From assembly GCA_965246925.1 (NCBI GenBank), contig OZ251994.1, positions 3,596,001-3,660,000 on the forward strand: a stretch of 64,000 bases of DNA, written 5' to 3'. The DNA is from JANPPS01 sp965246925 (GTDB lineage: Bacteria; Pseudomonadota; Alphaproteobacteria; Acetobacterales; Acetobacteraceae). How positions within the stretch are numbered: position 1 is the first letter of the stretch; each line of letters opens with the position of its first letter. A model generated the notes under the pieces. That model had not been told where the DNA came from. It did no database searches and worked only from the letters and a program-made list of their open reading frames with translations. A program made the translations under genes and the position numbers. Positions 34,773 to 43,206 of the stretch are shown here, one piece after another.

Positions 34773-35548
34773 CGCTCGGCGTAGTTCAGGTTGCGCAGAT
34801 CCGTCACACCCTCGGCCTGGTCCAGATTGACGCCGCGGAGCGATGCGCCGTGCACGTCCGCCCGTGACAGCTGCGCCCCGGCTAGGATAGCGTCGTCCAG
34901 CTTCGCACCGGCCAGATCCGCCCCGCGCAGATCGGCGCCGGACAGGTCGGCCCCGCGTAAATCCGCAAACGCCAGCGCCACCCCGGTAAAGACCGCACCT
35001 GCAAGGCTGGCGCCGGGCAAGCGGCAACCAGACAAATCCGAGCGCAAGGCTGCAAGAAACTGTAGCTTGCCTAACTCGAAATGCGCGCCCTTAAGGTTGG
35101 CGCTCGTCCAATCCCCGGCGCCGAATTTTGCTAGCACGCGCGCGCCGGCCAGATTGGCCTGCCGGAACCGCGGCGCATCCTCGGCCGGGCGGAGGCCGGG
35201 CTGGGAGAACGCGGCCGGCAGCATAAACGATGCGCCGGCCAGGTTGGCCCCGCTGAAATCCGTCCGGATGACGATGGCCCGGTCGAGGGTGGCGCCCGCC
35301 AAATTGCATCCCACCAGCTTGGCATCCGTAAGGTCTGCGCCGAACAGCGTGGCGCCGGCGAGGTTTGCGCCGGTCATGTCGAGGTCCGCCAAATCCAGCC
35401 GGGATAGGTCCCAGCCGGCCAGATCAGCCGGGTGCGGACCCCGTAAAGCCGCGATGACCTGACGCACGCCGGGCTTCGTCTCGGCCCGGGCCGGGACGGC
35501 GAGGGCCAGCGGGGCGGTCAGCACGGCGCGGCGCAACACAAACGTCAT
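34769..35548 (-). CDS. Exported pentapeptide-repeat protein
   Basis: A 259-aa protein with an N-terminal signal (FVLRRAVLTAPLALAVPARA). Most of the mature protein consists of A(D/N)Lxx pentapeptide repeats in two blocks (residues about 45-120 and 150-245): for example ANLAGATLFGADLTDAKL and ADLSGADLRGADLAGAKL. Such repeats build a right-handed quadrilateral beta-helix. Unlike cytoplasmic gyrase-protecting relatives, this one appears to be exported. It overlaps the DUF1194 gene by 4 nt, so the pair forms one unit. Role unknown. Confidence 0.88.
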   Translation of the reverse strand: MTFVLRRAVLTAPLALAVPARAETKPGVRQVIAALRGPHPADLAGWDLSRLDLADLDMTGANLAGATLFGADLTDAKLVGCNLAGATLDRAIVIRTDFSGANLAGASFMLPAAFSQPGLRPAEDAPRFRQANLAGARVLAKFGAGDWTSANLKGAHFELGKLQFLAALRSDLSGCRLPGASLAGAVFTGVALAFADLRGADLSGADLRGADLAGAKLDDAILAGAQLSRADVHGASLRGVNLDQAEGVTDLRNLNYAER

Positions 35549-35647
35549 GCCGGAGCCTAACCCAAACTAGGCATCCAGCAATGTTATTTCGTGTTGGACG
35601 CTGGAACATCGCCGCCCCGGCGCTATGGTAAGCAAATGGGAGCTACC

Positions 35648-36541
35648 ATGCCGTCGCTCACGGCCGATCCATCCATGGCGCTGGCCCGGACGCTGACCCG
35701 CGGCGTGTCGCTACCGGCACGCCTTCTCCCGTCGCTGGCGGTGCACGGAGCGCTGGCGCTGACGGCCGTGCTGCTGGGCCGCTCGGTTCTGCTGACGGTC
35801 CCCCCGCCGCCCACGGTCGAAATGGTGTTCGAGGCACCGGCGCCCCGCGTCATCACGCCCGAGCCCGACATGTTCGACCCGGCACCCCCCACCGACCCGC
35901 TACCCCCTGCCCCGCTTCCCCCTGTTCCCTCCCAGCTTCCCGCGCCCGAACCGGCCCCGCCCGTCGCAACCACCCCCGTTCCGGCCGACCCCGCCCCGCC
36001 GCCCGCTCCCCCGTTGCCTGCTCCCCCGCCGCCTGCTACCCCGCCTGCTCCGCGTCCCGTCCAGCCCCGCCCGATACCCCCCAAGCCGGCGCCCCGCCCC
36101 GCCCCGCCGCGCCCAGCCCCCAACCCCGCGCCGCTGGCTCAGCCCGCGCCCGCCGCGCCCGCCCCCATGGCCATGCCGGCGCCCATACCGGCCTCGCGGC
36201 CGGCGACCGGCGCAGCGCCGCCCGCGGCCCCGGCGCCCCAGGCGGCCCCCGCCGTCAGCGGCTCCTGGCGCGCCTCGCTCTCATCCTGGCTCACCCGGCG
36301 CAAGAACTATCCGGACGACGCCAAGCGCCGTGGCATCGAGGGCCAGGTCACCCTACGCATGACCGTGGCCGCGTCCGGCGACGTCGTCTCCGCCGAGGTC
36401 CTCCGCAGCAGCGGCTCGGACGTGCTGGATCAGGCCGCCCTGACCATGGTCAGGGGCGCCCGCGCCCCAGCCTTCCCGTCCGACATGACCCAGGGACACG
36501 TCACCCTCAGCGTCGGCGTGAACTACCGCCTCGAGGAATAG
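35648..36541 (+). CDS. TonB family energy transducer
   Basis: Inner-membrane-anchored periplasmic protein of 297 aa. One transmembrane segment lies near residues 30-48 (AVHGALALTAVLLGRSVLL). A very long Pro/Ala-rich spacer covers about residues 55-205, long enough to span the periplasm. The C-terminal TonB domain runs from about 220 (YPDDAKRRGIEGQVTLRMTVAASG...) to the end. ATG 35648 is preferred because GGGAG stands close before it; ATG 35636 is an alternative. It is divergent from the pentapeptide gene. ExbB and ExbD are not in the window. The 3' end overlaps cbbY by 19 nt, convergently. Confidence 0.9.
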   Translation: MPSLTADPSMALARTLTRGVSLPARLLPSLAVHGALALTAVLLGRSVLLTVPPPPTVEMVFEAPAPRVITPEPDMFDPAPPTDPLPPAPLPPVPSQLPAPEPAPPVATTPVPADPAPPPAPPLPAPPPPATPPAPRPVQPRPIPPKPAPRPAPPRPAPNPAPLAQPAPAAPAPMAMPAPIPASRPATGAAPPAAPAPQAAPAVSGSWRASLSSWLTRRKNYPDDAKRRGIEGQVTLRMTVAASGDVVSAEVLRSSGSDVLDQAALTMVRGARAPAFPSDMTQGHVTLSVGVNYRLEE

Positions 36542-37206
36542 CCGCGCAGCTCGGCCAGGCTCGTCTGGCCAAGATCATCCAGCACGGCCCGCGCACCCTC
36601 GAACCCCGCGCTGCCGCCATAGAGGCTCAGCGTGATCACCACCGGAATCCCTGCGCCCGCCGCGGCCTGCAAGCCCTGCGGCGTATCCTCGACCGCCAGG
36701 CACTCCTCCGGCGCCAGGCCGAGCCGGTGCAGCACATAGCGATAGATATCCGGCGCCGGCTTCTTCCGCGCCACGACATCCCCCGCGCCCACCACCGCGA
36801 ACCGGCCCGTCCCGCCGGGTCCCAGCGTGGACCGCAACAAGGCGTGGACATTGGCCGGGCTGGTCGTGGTCGCGATCGCCAAGGTCACGCCCGCGGCCGC
36901 GGCTTCGTCCAGCAAGCGCTCGATCCCCGGGCGGAGCGCGATGCCTGCCACTTCGGCGGTGTAACGCGCCGTCTTATCCGCATGCAGCGCCGCAATGGCA
37001 GCCGAATCCAGCACCGGCCGCGCCCCACGCTCGATGGCCAAGCGGATGCGCTCCTTGCCCCCAGTGACCGCCAGCAGTTCAGCATACAACGGCGCATCCC
37101 AGTGCCAGCCGAGCCCGGCCTCCGCAAACGCCAGGTTGAACGCCGCCCGATGCAGCTCCTCCGTCTCGGCCAGCGTGCCGTCCACGTCGAAGATGAGCGC
37201 CTTCAA
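36523..37206 (-). CDS. cbbY: CbbY-type HAD phosphatase
   Basis: Haloacid-dehalogenase phosphatase of 227 aa. Motif I is FDVDGTLAETEELHR, motif II Thr/Ser lies in AIATTTSP, motif III Lys in RKKPAPDIY, and motif IV in AVEDTPQGLQAA. In autotrophs CbbY removes xylulose-1,5-bisphosphate, an inhibitor of RuBisCO made by misfire reactions. It is the last gene of the cbb operon and overlaps the aldolase gene by 4 nt. Confidence 0.94.
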   Translation of the reverse strand: MKALIFDVDGTLAETEELHRAAFNLAFAEAGLGWHWDAPLYAELLAVTGGKERIRLAIERGARPVLDSAAIAALHADKTARYTAEVAGIALRPGIERLLDEAAAAGVTLAIATTTSPANVHALLRSTLGPGGTGRFAVVGAGDVVARKKPAPDIYRYVLHRLGLAPEECLAVEDTPQGLQAAAGAGIPVVITLSLYGGSAGFEGARAVLDDLGQTSLAELRGYSSRR

Positions 37207-38267
37207 TGGATTACGGCGGTGAGTTCACCCTTGGCATAACGCTCCACCATTCGGTCGAGCGGGATCGGCTTGATCAGCCCCGCCTGCCCGGCGCACCCGA
37301 ACGCCTCAAAGCGGGCCACGCAGATGTCCCTCACCGCGACCAGCGCGGCGGAGAAGAACTTGCGCGGATCGAACTCGTCCGGCTTCTGCGCCATCAGCCG
37401 GCGCATGGCGCCCGTCATCGCCAGGCGGATGTCGGTATCGATGTTGATCTTGCGCACGCCGTGGCGGATGCCCTCCTGGATCTCCTCGACCGGCACGCCA
37501 TACGTCTCCTTGATCTGCCCGCCATGCGCGCGGATCACGTCCAGCCACTCCTGCGGCACGGACGAGCTGCCGTGCATGACCAGGTGCGTGGTGGGAATGC
37601 GGGCGTGGATCTCCTTGATCCGGCCGATGGCCAGAATATCCCCGGTCGGCCTACGGCTGAACTTATACGCGCCATGGCTGGTGCCGATGGCAATGGCCAG
37701 CGCGTCGACGCCGGTCTCGCGCACGAAATCCGCCGCCTGCTCCGGGTCTGTTAGCAGCTGGTCGTGGCTCAGCGCGCCCTCCGCGCCCGACCCATCCTCC
37801 TCCCCCGCCTCCCCGGTTTCGAGCGAGCCGAGGCAGCCCAGCTCGCCCTCCACGCTCACCCCCACGGCATGCGCCAGCTCGACCACTTGCTTGGTGGTGG
37901 CCACGTTATACTCATAACTGGCCGGCGTCTTCATGTCCTCCTGGAGCGAACCATCCATCATGACGCTGGTGAAGCCCGAACGGATGGAGCGCTGGCACAC
38001 GGCCGGGCTGCCGCCATGGTCCTGATGCATCACGACCGGGATGTGCGGATACGTCTCCACCGCCGCCTCGATCAAGTGTCGCAGGAACGCCTCCCCAGCA
38101 TACTTCCGCGCCCCCGCCGATCCCTGCAGGATCACCGGACTATCGCAAGCATCCGCCGCCTGCATGATAGCCTGGACCTGCTCGAGGTTATTGACGTTGA
38201 AGGCGGGAATACCATAATCATGCTCCGCCGCATGATCCAGCAACTGCCGCATAGAAACAAGCGTCAT
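37203..38267 (-). CDS. cbbA: Fructose/sedoheptulose bisphosphate aldolase, class II (Calvin cycle subtype)
   Basis: Zinc-dependent aldolase of 354 aa that joins triose phosphates to fructose-1,6-bisphosphate, and also makes sedoheptulose-1,7-bisphosphate in the Calvin cycle. Zinc ligands appear in VVMHQDHGG and GTSHGAYKF; VEGELGCLGSLE and NIDTDIRLAMTGA are further signatures. In the operon it lies between cbbP and cbbY. Confidence 0.97.
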   Translation of the reverse strand: MTLVSMRQLLDHAAEHDYGIPAFNVNNLEQVQAIMQAADACDSPVILQGSAGARKYAGEAFLRHLIEAAVETYPHIPVVMHQDHGGSPAVCQRSIRSGFTSVMMDGSLQEDMKTPASYEYNVATTKQVVELAHAVGVSVEGELGCLGSLETGEAGEEDGSGAEGALSHDQLLTDPEQAADFVRETGVDALAIAIGTSHGAYKFSRRPTGDILAIGRIKEIHARIPTTHLVMHGSSSVPQEWLDVIRAHGGQIKETYGVPVEEIQEGIRHGVRKINIDTDIRLAMTGAMRRLMAQKPDEFDPRKFFSAALVAVRDICVARFEAFGCAGQAGLIKPIPLDRMVERYAKGELTAVIH

Positions 38268-38312
38268 ACTATCCTCCTTGCGAGGGGCGGGGTGAGCGAA
38301 AAGGCCGGGCGA

Positions 38313-39188
38313 CTACCCCAGCCGCCTCTTCCGGTCCATCAGCTGCAAGATCATCGGCGTGAAGATCAGCTGCATCGCCAGCGGCATCTTACTTCCCGGG
38401 CACACGATGGTATTGGCCCGCGACATGAAACTATCCGCCAGCATCGACAGCAGATACGGCATGTCGATCCCCTTCGGATTGCGGAACCGGATCACCAGCA
38501 TACTTTCGTCGGCCGAGGGCACATCCCGCGCGATGAAGGGATTGGACGTATCCACCGTCGGCACACGCTGGAAGTTGACGTGTGTCTCGCCGAACTGCGG
38601 GCAAATATAGTTCACGTAATCCGGCATGCGCCGCAGTATCGTATCCACCACCGCCTCATGCGAATACCCCCGCGCCTTCTTGTCGCGATGCAGCTTCTGT
38701 ATCCATTCCAGGTTGATGATCGGCACCACCCCGACCAGCAGGTCGGCATACTTGGCGACATCGATGTCCTCGTGGATGACCGCGCCGTGCAGCCCCTCGT
38801 AGAACAAAAGATCCGTGGGCGTCGGCAGGTCGGCCCATGCCGTGAACGTGCCCGGCGCCTGGTCGAACGGTGCGGCCTCCTCCTCATTGTGCAGATACTT
38901 GCGCGACCGCCCCGTGCCCGTCTCGCCATACGTCTTGAACAACGATTCCAAGTCTTTGAACAAATTCACGTTCGGCCCGAAATGGCTCACATGCGTGTCC
39001 CCCCGCGCGTTCGCCTCGGCGATCAACGCCCGCATCTCCACCCGGTCATACCTGTGGAAGCTGTCGCCCTCGATGATCGCCGCCCTCACCCCCTCCCGCC
39101 GGAAAATCTGCTCGAACGTGCTGGTCACCGTCGTGGTCCCCGCACCGGACGACCCGGTGATGGCGATGACGGGATGTTTCTGTGACAT
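38313..39188 (-). CDS. cbbP: Phosphoribulokinase
   Basis: Makes ribulose-1,5-bisphosphate from ribulose-5-phosphate and ATP, committing carbon to the Calvin cycle. The 291-aa length matches the proteobacterial octameric class. The P-loop is GSSGAGTTTVTSTF at residues 12-25. The segment EGDSFHRYDRVEM carries the catalytic Asp region, and DLLFYEGLHGAV the acidic Walker B site. Cysteines used for thioredoxin control in plants are absent. Twelve nt downstream of cbbF. Confidence 0.97.
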   Translation of the reverse strand: MSQKHPVIAITGSSGAGTTTVTSTFEQIFRREGVRAAIIEGDSFHRYDRVEMRALIAEANARGDTHVSHFGPNVNLFKDLESLFKTYGETGTGRSRKYLHNEEEAAPFDQAPGTFTAWADLPTPTDLLFYEGLHGAVIHEDIDVAKYADLLVGVVPIINLEWIQKLHRDKKARGYSHEAVVDTILRRMPDYVNYICPQFGETHVNFQRVPTVDTSNPFIARDVPSADESMLVIRFRNPKGIDMPYLLSMLADSFMSRANTIVCPGSKMPLAMQLIFTPMILQLMDRKRRLG

Positions 39189-39200
39189 GCTGTGATTCCG

Positions 39201-40271
39201 TCAGGCGGTAAACAGGCTGCGGACGTTGAACAGCGGCGTCTTGAACACCGGGTCTTCGCCGCGGTCATACTCGGAATGATACCGGTCCAGCCGCTCGACC
39301 TCCGCCCGCGACCCCAAGATTACCGGCACCCGCTGATGAATACTCGTGGGCGATACTTCCAATATCCGCCCCCGCCCCGTCGAGGCGCGCCCCCCCGCCT
39401 GCTCCACGATCATCGCCATCGGGTTCGCCTCGTACATCAATCTAAGGCGCGCGGGTTGCGCCGGGTCCTTGGAGCCGTTCGGATACATGAACAGCCCGCC
39501 GCGCATCAGGATGCGATGCACCTCCGCCACCATCGACGCGATCCAGCGCATGTTGAACTGCACCCCGCGCGGTCCCGCCGCCCCCTCGATACACTCCTCC
39601 ACATACCGCCGCACCGGCGGCTCCCAGAACCGTTCGTTGCTCACATTCACCGCGAATTCCTGGGTTTCCGCGATGATCTTGATATCGGGATGCGTCAGCA
39701 CGAAGGCGCCGATCTCACGGTCCAGCGTGAAGCCATGCACCCCGGCACCGAGCGTCAGCACCATCATCGCCACCGGGCCATAGATCGCATACCCGGCCGC
39801 CACCTGCGCGGTGCCGGGCTGCATGAAGTCGGCTACCGCCGGCTCCGTCACCCCCTCGGGACAGCGGAGCACGCTGAAGATCGTGCCCACGGGCACGTTG
39901 ACATCGATGTTGGACGACCCGTCCAGCGGATCGAACACCAGCAAGTAGCGCCCGCGCGGATACTTGTCAGGTATTTGGTATGGCTCATCCATCTCTTCCG
40001 AGGCCATGCCGGCCAACTGCCCGCCCCACTCGCAGGTCGCGACCATGATCGCGTTGCTGATGACATCGAGCGGCTTCTGCTCGTCCCCGGCCGCGTTCCG
40101 CATTGTCTCCACCGGCGCGTTCGCCAGCGCCCCCTTGGACGCCGCGACGGCGATCAGCTTGCAGGCGGTCTGCACGTCGTTCAGCAAGGACGTGAGTTCC
40201 GGCTGCGGCGTCGCGGTCCGGCGTTGATCGTCGATGATGAACTTGGACAGCGTCGTCCGGCGATACGGCAC
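39201..40271 (-). CDS. cbbF: Class I fructose-1,6-bisphosphatase
   Basis: Hydrolyses fructose-1,6-bisphosphate (and in some autotrophs sedoheptulose-1,7-bisphosphate); 356 aa. Metal site FDPLDGSSNIDVNVPVGT is near residues 110-127, with substrate segments MYPNGSKDP and RLMYEANPMAMIVEQAGG. It lies 9 nt after cbbX. No separate SBPase gene is in this operon, so it probably serves both reactions. Confidence 0.97.
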   Translation of the reverse strand: MPYRRTTLSKFIIDDQRRTATPQPELTSLLNDVQTACKLIAVAASKGALANAPVETMRNAAGDEQKPLDVISNAIMVATCEWGGQLAGMASEEMDEPYQIPDKYPRGRYLLVFDPLDGSSNIDVNVPVGTIFSVLRCPEGVTEPAVADFMQPGTAQVAAGYAIYGPVAMMVLTLGAGVHGFTLDREIGAFVLTHPDIKIIAETQEFAVNVSNERFWEPPVRRYVEECIEGAAGPRGVQFNMRWIASMVAEVHRILMRGGLFMYPNGSKDPAQPARLRLMYEANPMAMIVEQAGGRASTGRGRILEVSPTSIHQRVPVILGSRAEVERLDRYHSEYDRGEDPVFKTPLFNVRSLFTA

Positions 40272-40280
40272 GATACCCTC

Positions 40281-41171
40281 CTATTGCGTGAAAACCCGGC
40301 TCGCGCGGATGTCCTCGGCCGTGATCGTCTCCAGATCCTCCCGCGTCATCAATCGCCCCCGCTCGGCAAACAGCCGGTTTGCCTGACGCAGCCGCGCCCG
40401 GTCGAGCCCGTTGCGGATCGACCGCGCATTGCTGAACCGGGGCTGTAGCATGCGCAAACCAATGTACTCTTCGAGCGCCGCCCGGCCGTCGGAGTCGAAC
40501 CGGTAGTTCATGTTTGCCGCCATCAAGTCGGCAATCCGGATCAGCTCGTCCGCGCCATAGTCCGGAAAGTCGATATGATGCGCAATGCGGGATGACATGC
40601 CGGGATTACTCTTGAAAAACGTGTCCATGCGGTCTTTATAGCCGGCCAGGATCACCACCAGATCATCCCGGTTATCCTCCATGACCTGCAGCAGGATCTC
40701 AATCGCTTCCTGGCCGTAGTCCCGCTCGTTCTCAGGCCGGTAGAGGTAGTATGCTTCGTCAATGAACAGCACGCCGCCCATCGCCTTTTTCAGCACCTCT
40801 TTCGTCTTGGGCGCGGTATGGCCGATATACTGGCCTACTAAATCATCACGTGACACGGTGACCACGTGATTGCGCCGGATATACTTGAGGCGATGCAGCA
40901 CGTCTGCCATGCGACGCGCGACCGTGGTCTTTCCCGTGCCCGGGTTACCCGTAAAGCTCATATGCAGTGGCGGCGGATCGGCCTGAATGCCCATCGACGT
41001 CCTGGCCGCCTCTACTACCAGCAGGGCGGCGATCTCGCGAATGCGCGTCTTGACCGGCACCAGGCCGATCAATTCCCGGTCGAGGCTCGTAATCGTCTCA
41101 CCGATCGTACTCTGGTCATAGATCGCGGCGAGATCGACCGGCGGATGCACCGTGTTCACGTCGGGGCTCAT
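40281..41171 (-). CDS. cbbX: Red-type RuBisCO activase CbbX
   Basis: AAA+ ATPase of 296 aa that pulls the CbbL C terminus to release inhibitory sugar phosphates from red-type RuBisCO. Walker A is GNPGTGKTTVARR, Walker B is GVLFIDEAYYLY, and sensor and arginine-finger regions follow (NPGMSSRIAHHIDFPDY). The pore loop YIGHTAPKT lies between. It is placed after cbbS, as in other form IC operons. GGAG precedes the ATG. Confidence 0.97.
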   Translation of the reverse strand: MSPDVNTVHPPVDLAAIYDQSTIGETITSLDRELIGLVPVKTRIREIAALLVVEAARTSMGIQADPPPLHMSFTGNPGTGKTTVARRMADVLHRLKYIRRNHVVTVSRDDLVGQYIGHTAPKTKEVLKKAMGGVLFIDEAYYLYRPENERDYGQEAIEILLQVMEDNRDDLVVILAGYKDRMDTFFKSNPGMSSRIAHHIDFPDYGADELIRIADLMAANMNYRFDSDGRAALEEYIGLRMLQPRFSNARSIRNGLDRARLRQANRLFAERGRLMTREDLETITAEDIRASRVFTQ

Positions 41172-41218
41172 GCTGCAGGCTCCATACTTGTACTCTCCCG
41201 ACGTGTCCCGCCAGCCTA

Positions 41219-41638
41219 TCAGCTATACCGGTTTTCCGGCGGCACCTGCGTCGCATAGCTGCGGATAGTATAACGCACCTGCCGCCCCACGCCCTCCGCC
41301 CGCACCAGTTCAAATCCCGGCTCGTGGGCCGGGCGCTGCACGATGAACGACATGCGCACCGTCTCGAACCCCTTGTTGCTGTCGAACGCTAGCACCTTGA
41401 TGTAGTGATGCGGATACTCGAGGCGGCAAGCATTCAGCTCCATCATCACGCCCGCCGGGTCCTTCAGGTCGAACATCGGCGTACCCCACATGGACCAGTA
41501 GCAGTTACGTGGATGCGGATCGTCGGTGTACTCGACCGCAAGCGACCAGCCATTATTGAGCGCATACTCGATCTGCATGCTGATTTCTACGTCCGTAAGG
41601 TCCGGCAGGAACGAGAATTGGCCTTGAGTTACTTTCAT
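41219..41638 (-). CDS. cbbS: RuBisCO small subunit, red type
   Basis: Small subunit of 139 aa. The N terminus MKVTQGQFSFLPDLTDVEI is the red-type form. The central YWSMWGTPMFDL and CRLEYPHHYIKVLAFD blocks are conserved, and the C-terminal extension (RPAHEPGFELVRAEGVGRQVRYTIRSY in two strands) is the beta-hairpin tail of form IC/ID enzymes. ATG 41638 is chosen over an upstream in-frame codon at 41677 that would overlap cbbL. Confidence 0.96.
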   Translation of the reverse strand: MKVTQGQFSFLPDLTDVEISMQIEYALNNGWSLAVEYTDDPHPRNCYWSMWGTPMFDLKDPAGVMMELNACRLEYPHHYIKVLAFDSNKGFETVRMSFIVQRPAHEPGFELVRAEGVGRQVRYTIRSYATQVPPENRYS

Positions 41639-41648
41639 GGCGCTCTCC

Positions 41649-43112
41649 TTACGACGCGGTCGGCGTCGGCAGCACATCGACGCTGTCGGTGCTGGCGTAA
41701 TTGAACGTGACGTCTTTCCACGTGTCCAGCGCCGCCCGCAGCGGCTGACACCAGCGGGCGGCCGTGGTCAGGATCTCCGGCCCCTCGTTCCAGATATCGC
41801 GCCCCTCGTTCCGCGCCTTTACGATCGTCTCGAGCGCCACCCGGTTCGCCACGGCCCCCGCCTGGATCCCCATCGGATGGCCGATCGTCCCGCCGCCGAA
41901 CTGCAGCACGACGTCATCCTGTAGATAATGCAGCAACTGGTGCATCTGCCCGGCATGAATCCCGCCCGACGCGACCGGCATCAGCTTCTTGAGGCTGGCC
42001 CATGGCTGGTCGAAGAAGATGCCATGCACCGGGTTGGCCGGCACGTAGCCCTCGCGGCAGGTGTCGTAGATGCCCCGCACCACGTTCGGATCCCCCTCGA
42101 GCTTTCCGACTACCGTTCCGGCATGGATATGATCTACCCCCGCCATCCGCATCCATTTGGCGATCACGCGGAAGCTCACGCCATGGTTCTTCTGCCGCGT
42201 ATAGGTCGAGTGCCCGGCCCGATGCAGATGCAATATCATGTCGTTGCGGCGGGCCCACTTCGCCATCGACTGGATCGCGGTGTAGCCGATCACCAGGTCG
42301 ATCATGATGATGACACTGCCGAGGTCCCGGGCGAACTCCGCCCGCTCATACATGTCCTCCATCGTGCCGGCGGTGACGTTGAGGTAGGTGCCCTTGATCT
42401 CCCCCGTCTCCGCCGTCGCCTTGTTCACCCCCTCCATGCAATACAGATACCGGTCCCGCCAATGCATGAACGGCTGCGAATTGATGTTCTCGTCATCCTT
42501 GGTGAAGTCGAGCCCGCCTTTCAGCGCCTCATACACCACCCGCCCATAGTTACGGCCGGACAGGCCGAGCTTCGGCTTCATGGTCGCGCCCAGTAACGGC
42601 CGCCCATAAATATTCAACCGCTCGCGCTCGACCACGATTCCGGTCGCCGGACCCTGGAACGTCTTCAGGTAATGCGGCGGTATCCGCATGTCTTCCAGCC
42701 GTAGCGCCTTCAGCGGCTTGAAGCCGAACACGTTACCGATGATGGACGCGGTGAGGTTCGAGATCGATCCTTCCTCGAACAGGTCCAGATCATAGGCGAT
42801 ATAGGCGAAGAACTGCTCCGGATTGCCCGGCACCGGATCGACCCGGTACGCCTTCGCCCGGTAATACTCGCTATCCGTCAGCCGGTCCGTCCACACCACG
42901 GTCCACGTCGCAGTGCTGCTTTCACCGGCCACCGCCGCCGCGGCCTCGACCGGGTCCACCCCATCCTGCGGCGTGATGCGGAACACGGCCAAGATGTCGG
43001 TGTCCTTCGGCACGTAATCCGGCTCCCAATAGCCCATCTGCCGATACTTCAGTACACCTGACGTATAGCGCTCCTTCATATCGGTAATCTTGATATCGAC
43101 GGGCTTATTCAT
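41649..43112 (-). CDS. cbbL: RuBisCO large subunit, form IC
   Basis: Catalytic subunit of 487 aa that fixes CO2 on ribulose-1,5-bisphosphate. The carbamylated lysine is K205 in GLDFTKDDE, with metal ligands D207 and E208. Substrate lysines lie in TMKPKLGLSG, and loop 6 reads HAGTVVGKLEGDP. The N terminus KERYTSGVLKYRQMGYWEPDY is the red-type (IC) signature. It is the first gene of the operon; GGGGAGG lies 7 nt before the ATG. The C-terminal end is the tail engaged by CbbX. Confidence 0.98.
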   Translation of the reverse strand: MNKPVDIKITDMKERYTSGVLKYRQMGYWEPDYVPKDTDILAVFRITPQDGVDPVEAAAAVAGESSTATWTVVWTDRLTDSEYYRAKAYRVDPVPGNPEQFFAYIAYDLDLFEEGSISNLTASIIGNVFGFKPLKALRLEDMRIPPHYLKTFQGPATGIVVERERLNIYGRPLLGATMKPKLGLSGRNYGRVVYEALKGGLDFTKDDENINSQPFMHWRDRYLYCMEGVNKATAETGEIKGTYLNVTAGTMEDMYERAEFARDLGSVIIMIDLVIGYTAIQSMAKWARRNDMILHLHRAGHSTYTRQKNHGVSFRVIAKWMRMAGVDHIHAGTVVGKLEGDPNVVRGIYDTCREGYVPANPVHGIFFDQPWASLKKLMPVASGGIHAGQMHQLLHYLQDDVVLQFGGGTIGHPMGIQAGAVANRVALETIVKARNEGRDIWNEGPEILTTAARWCQPLRAALDTWKDVTFNYASTDSVDVLPTPTAS

Positions 43113-43206
43113 TGGCCGGCCTCCCCTGTTTGTTAATGAGGAGTTAAGGACGTCGACGCAACGAGTAAAAGCGAATTAGACTTGGGGTAATCACGAGGGA
43201 GCCCTC
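43113..43206. promoter_or_regulatory. cbb divergent control region with two LysR-type sites
   Basis: A 94-bp gap between cbbL and cbbR. Two AT-rich LysR-like boxes stand out: TTAATGAGGAGTTAA (43133-43147) and TTAGACTTGGGGTAA (43176-43190), both of the T-N11-A type and 43 bp apart start to start. They are the likely CbbR binding sites controlling the operon and cbbR itself. Exact -35 and -10 boxes for cbbL were not resolved. Confidence 0.6.

Noticed and set aside
37764..40448. Long plus-strand open frames opposite cbbA, cbbP and cbbF
   Set aside because: They have the His/Arg-rich composition of antisense frames and lie over strongly supported Calvin cycle genes.
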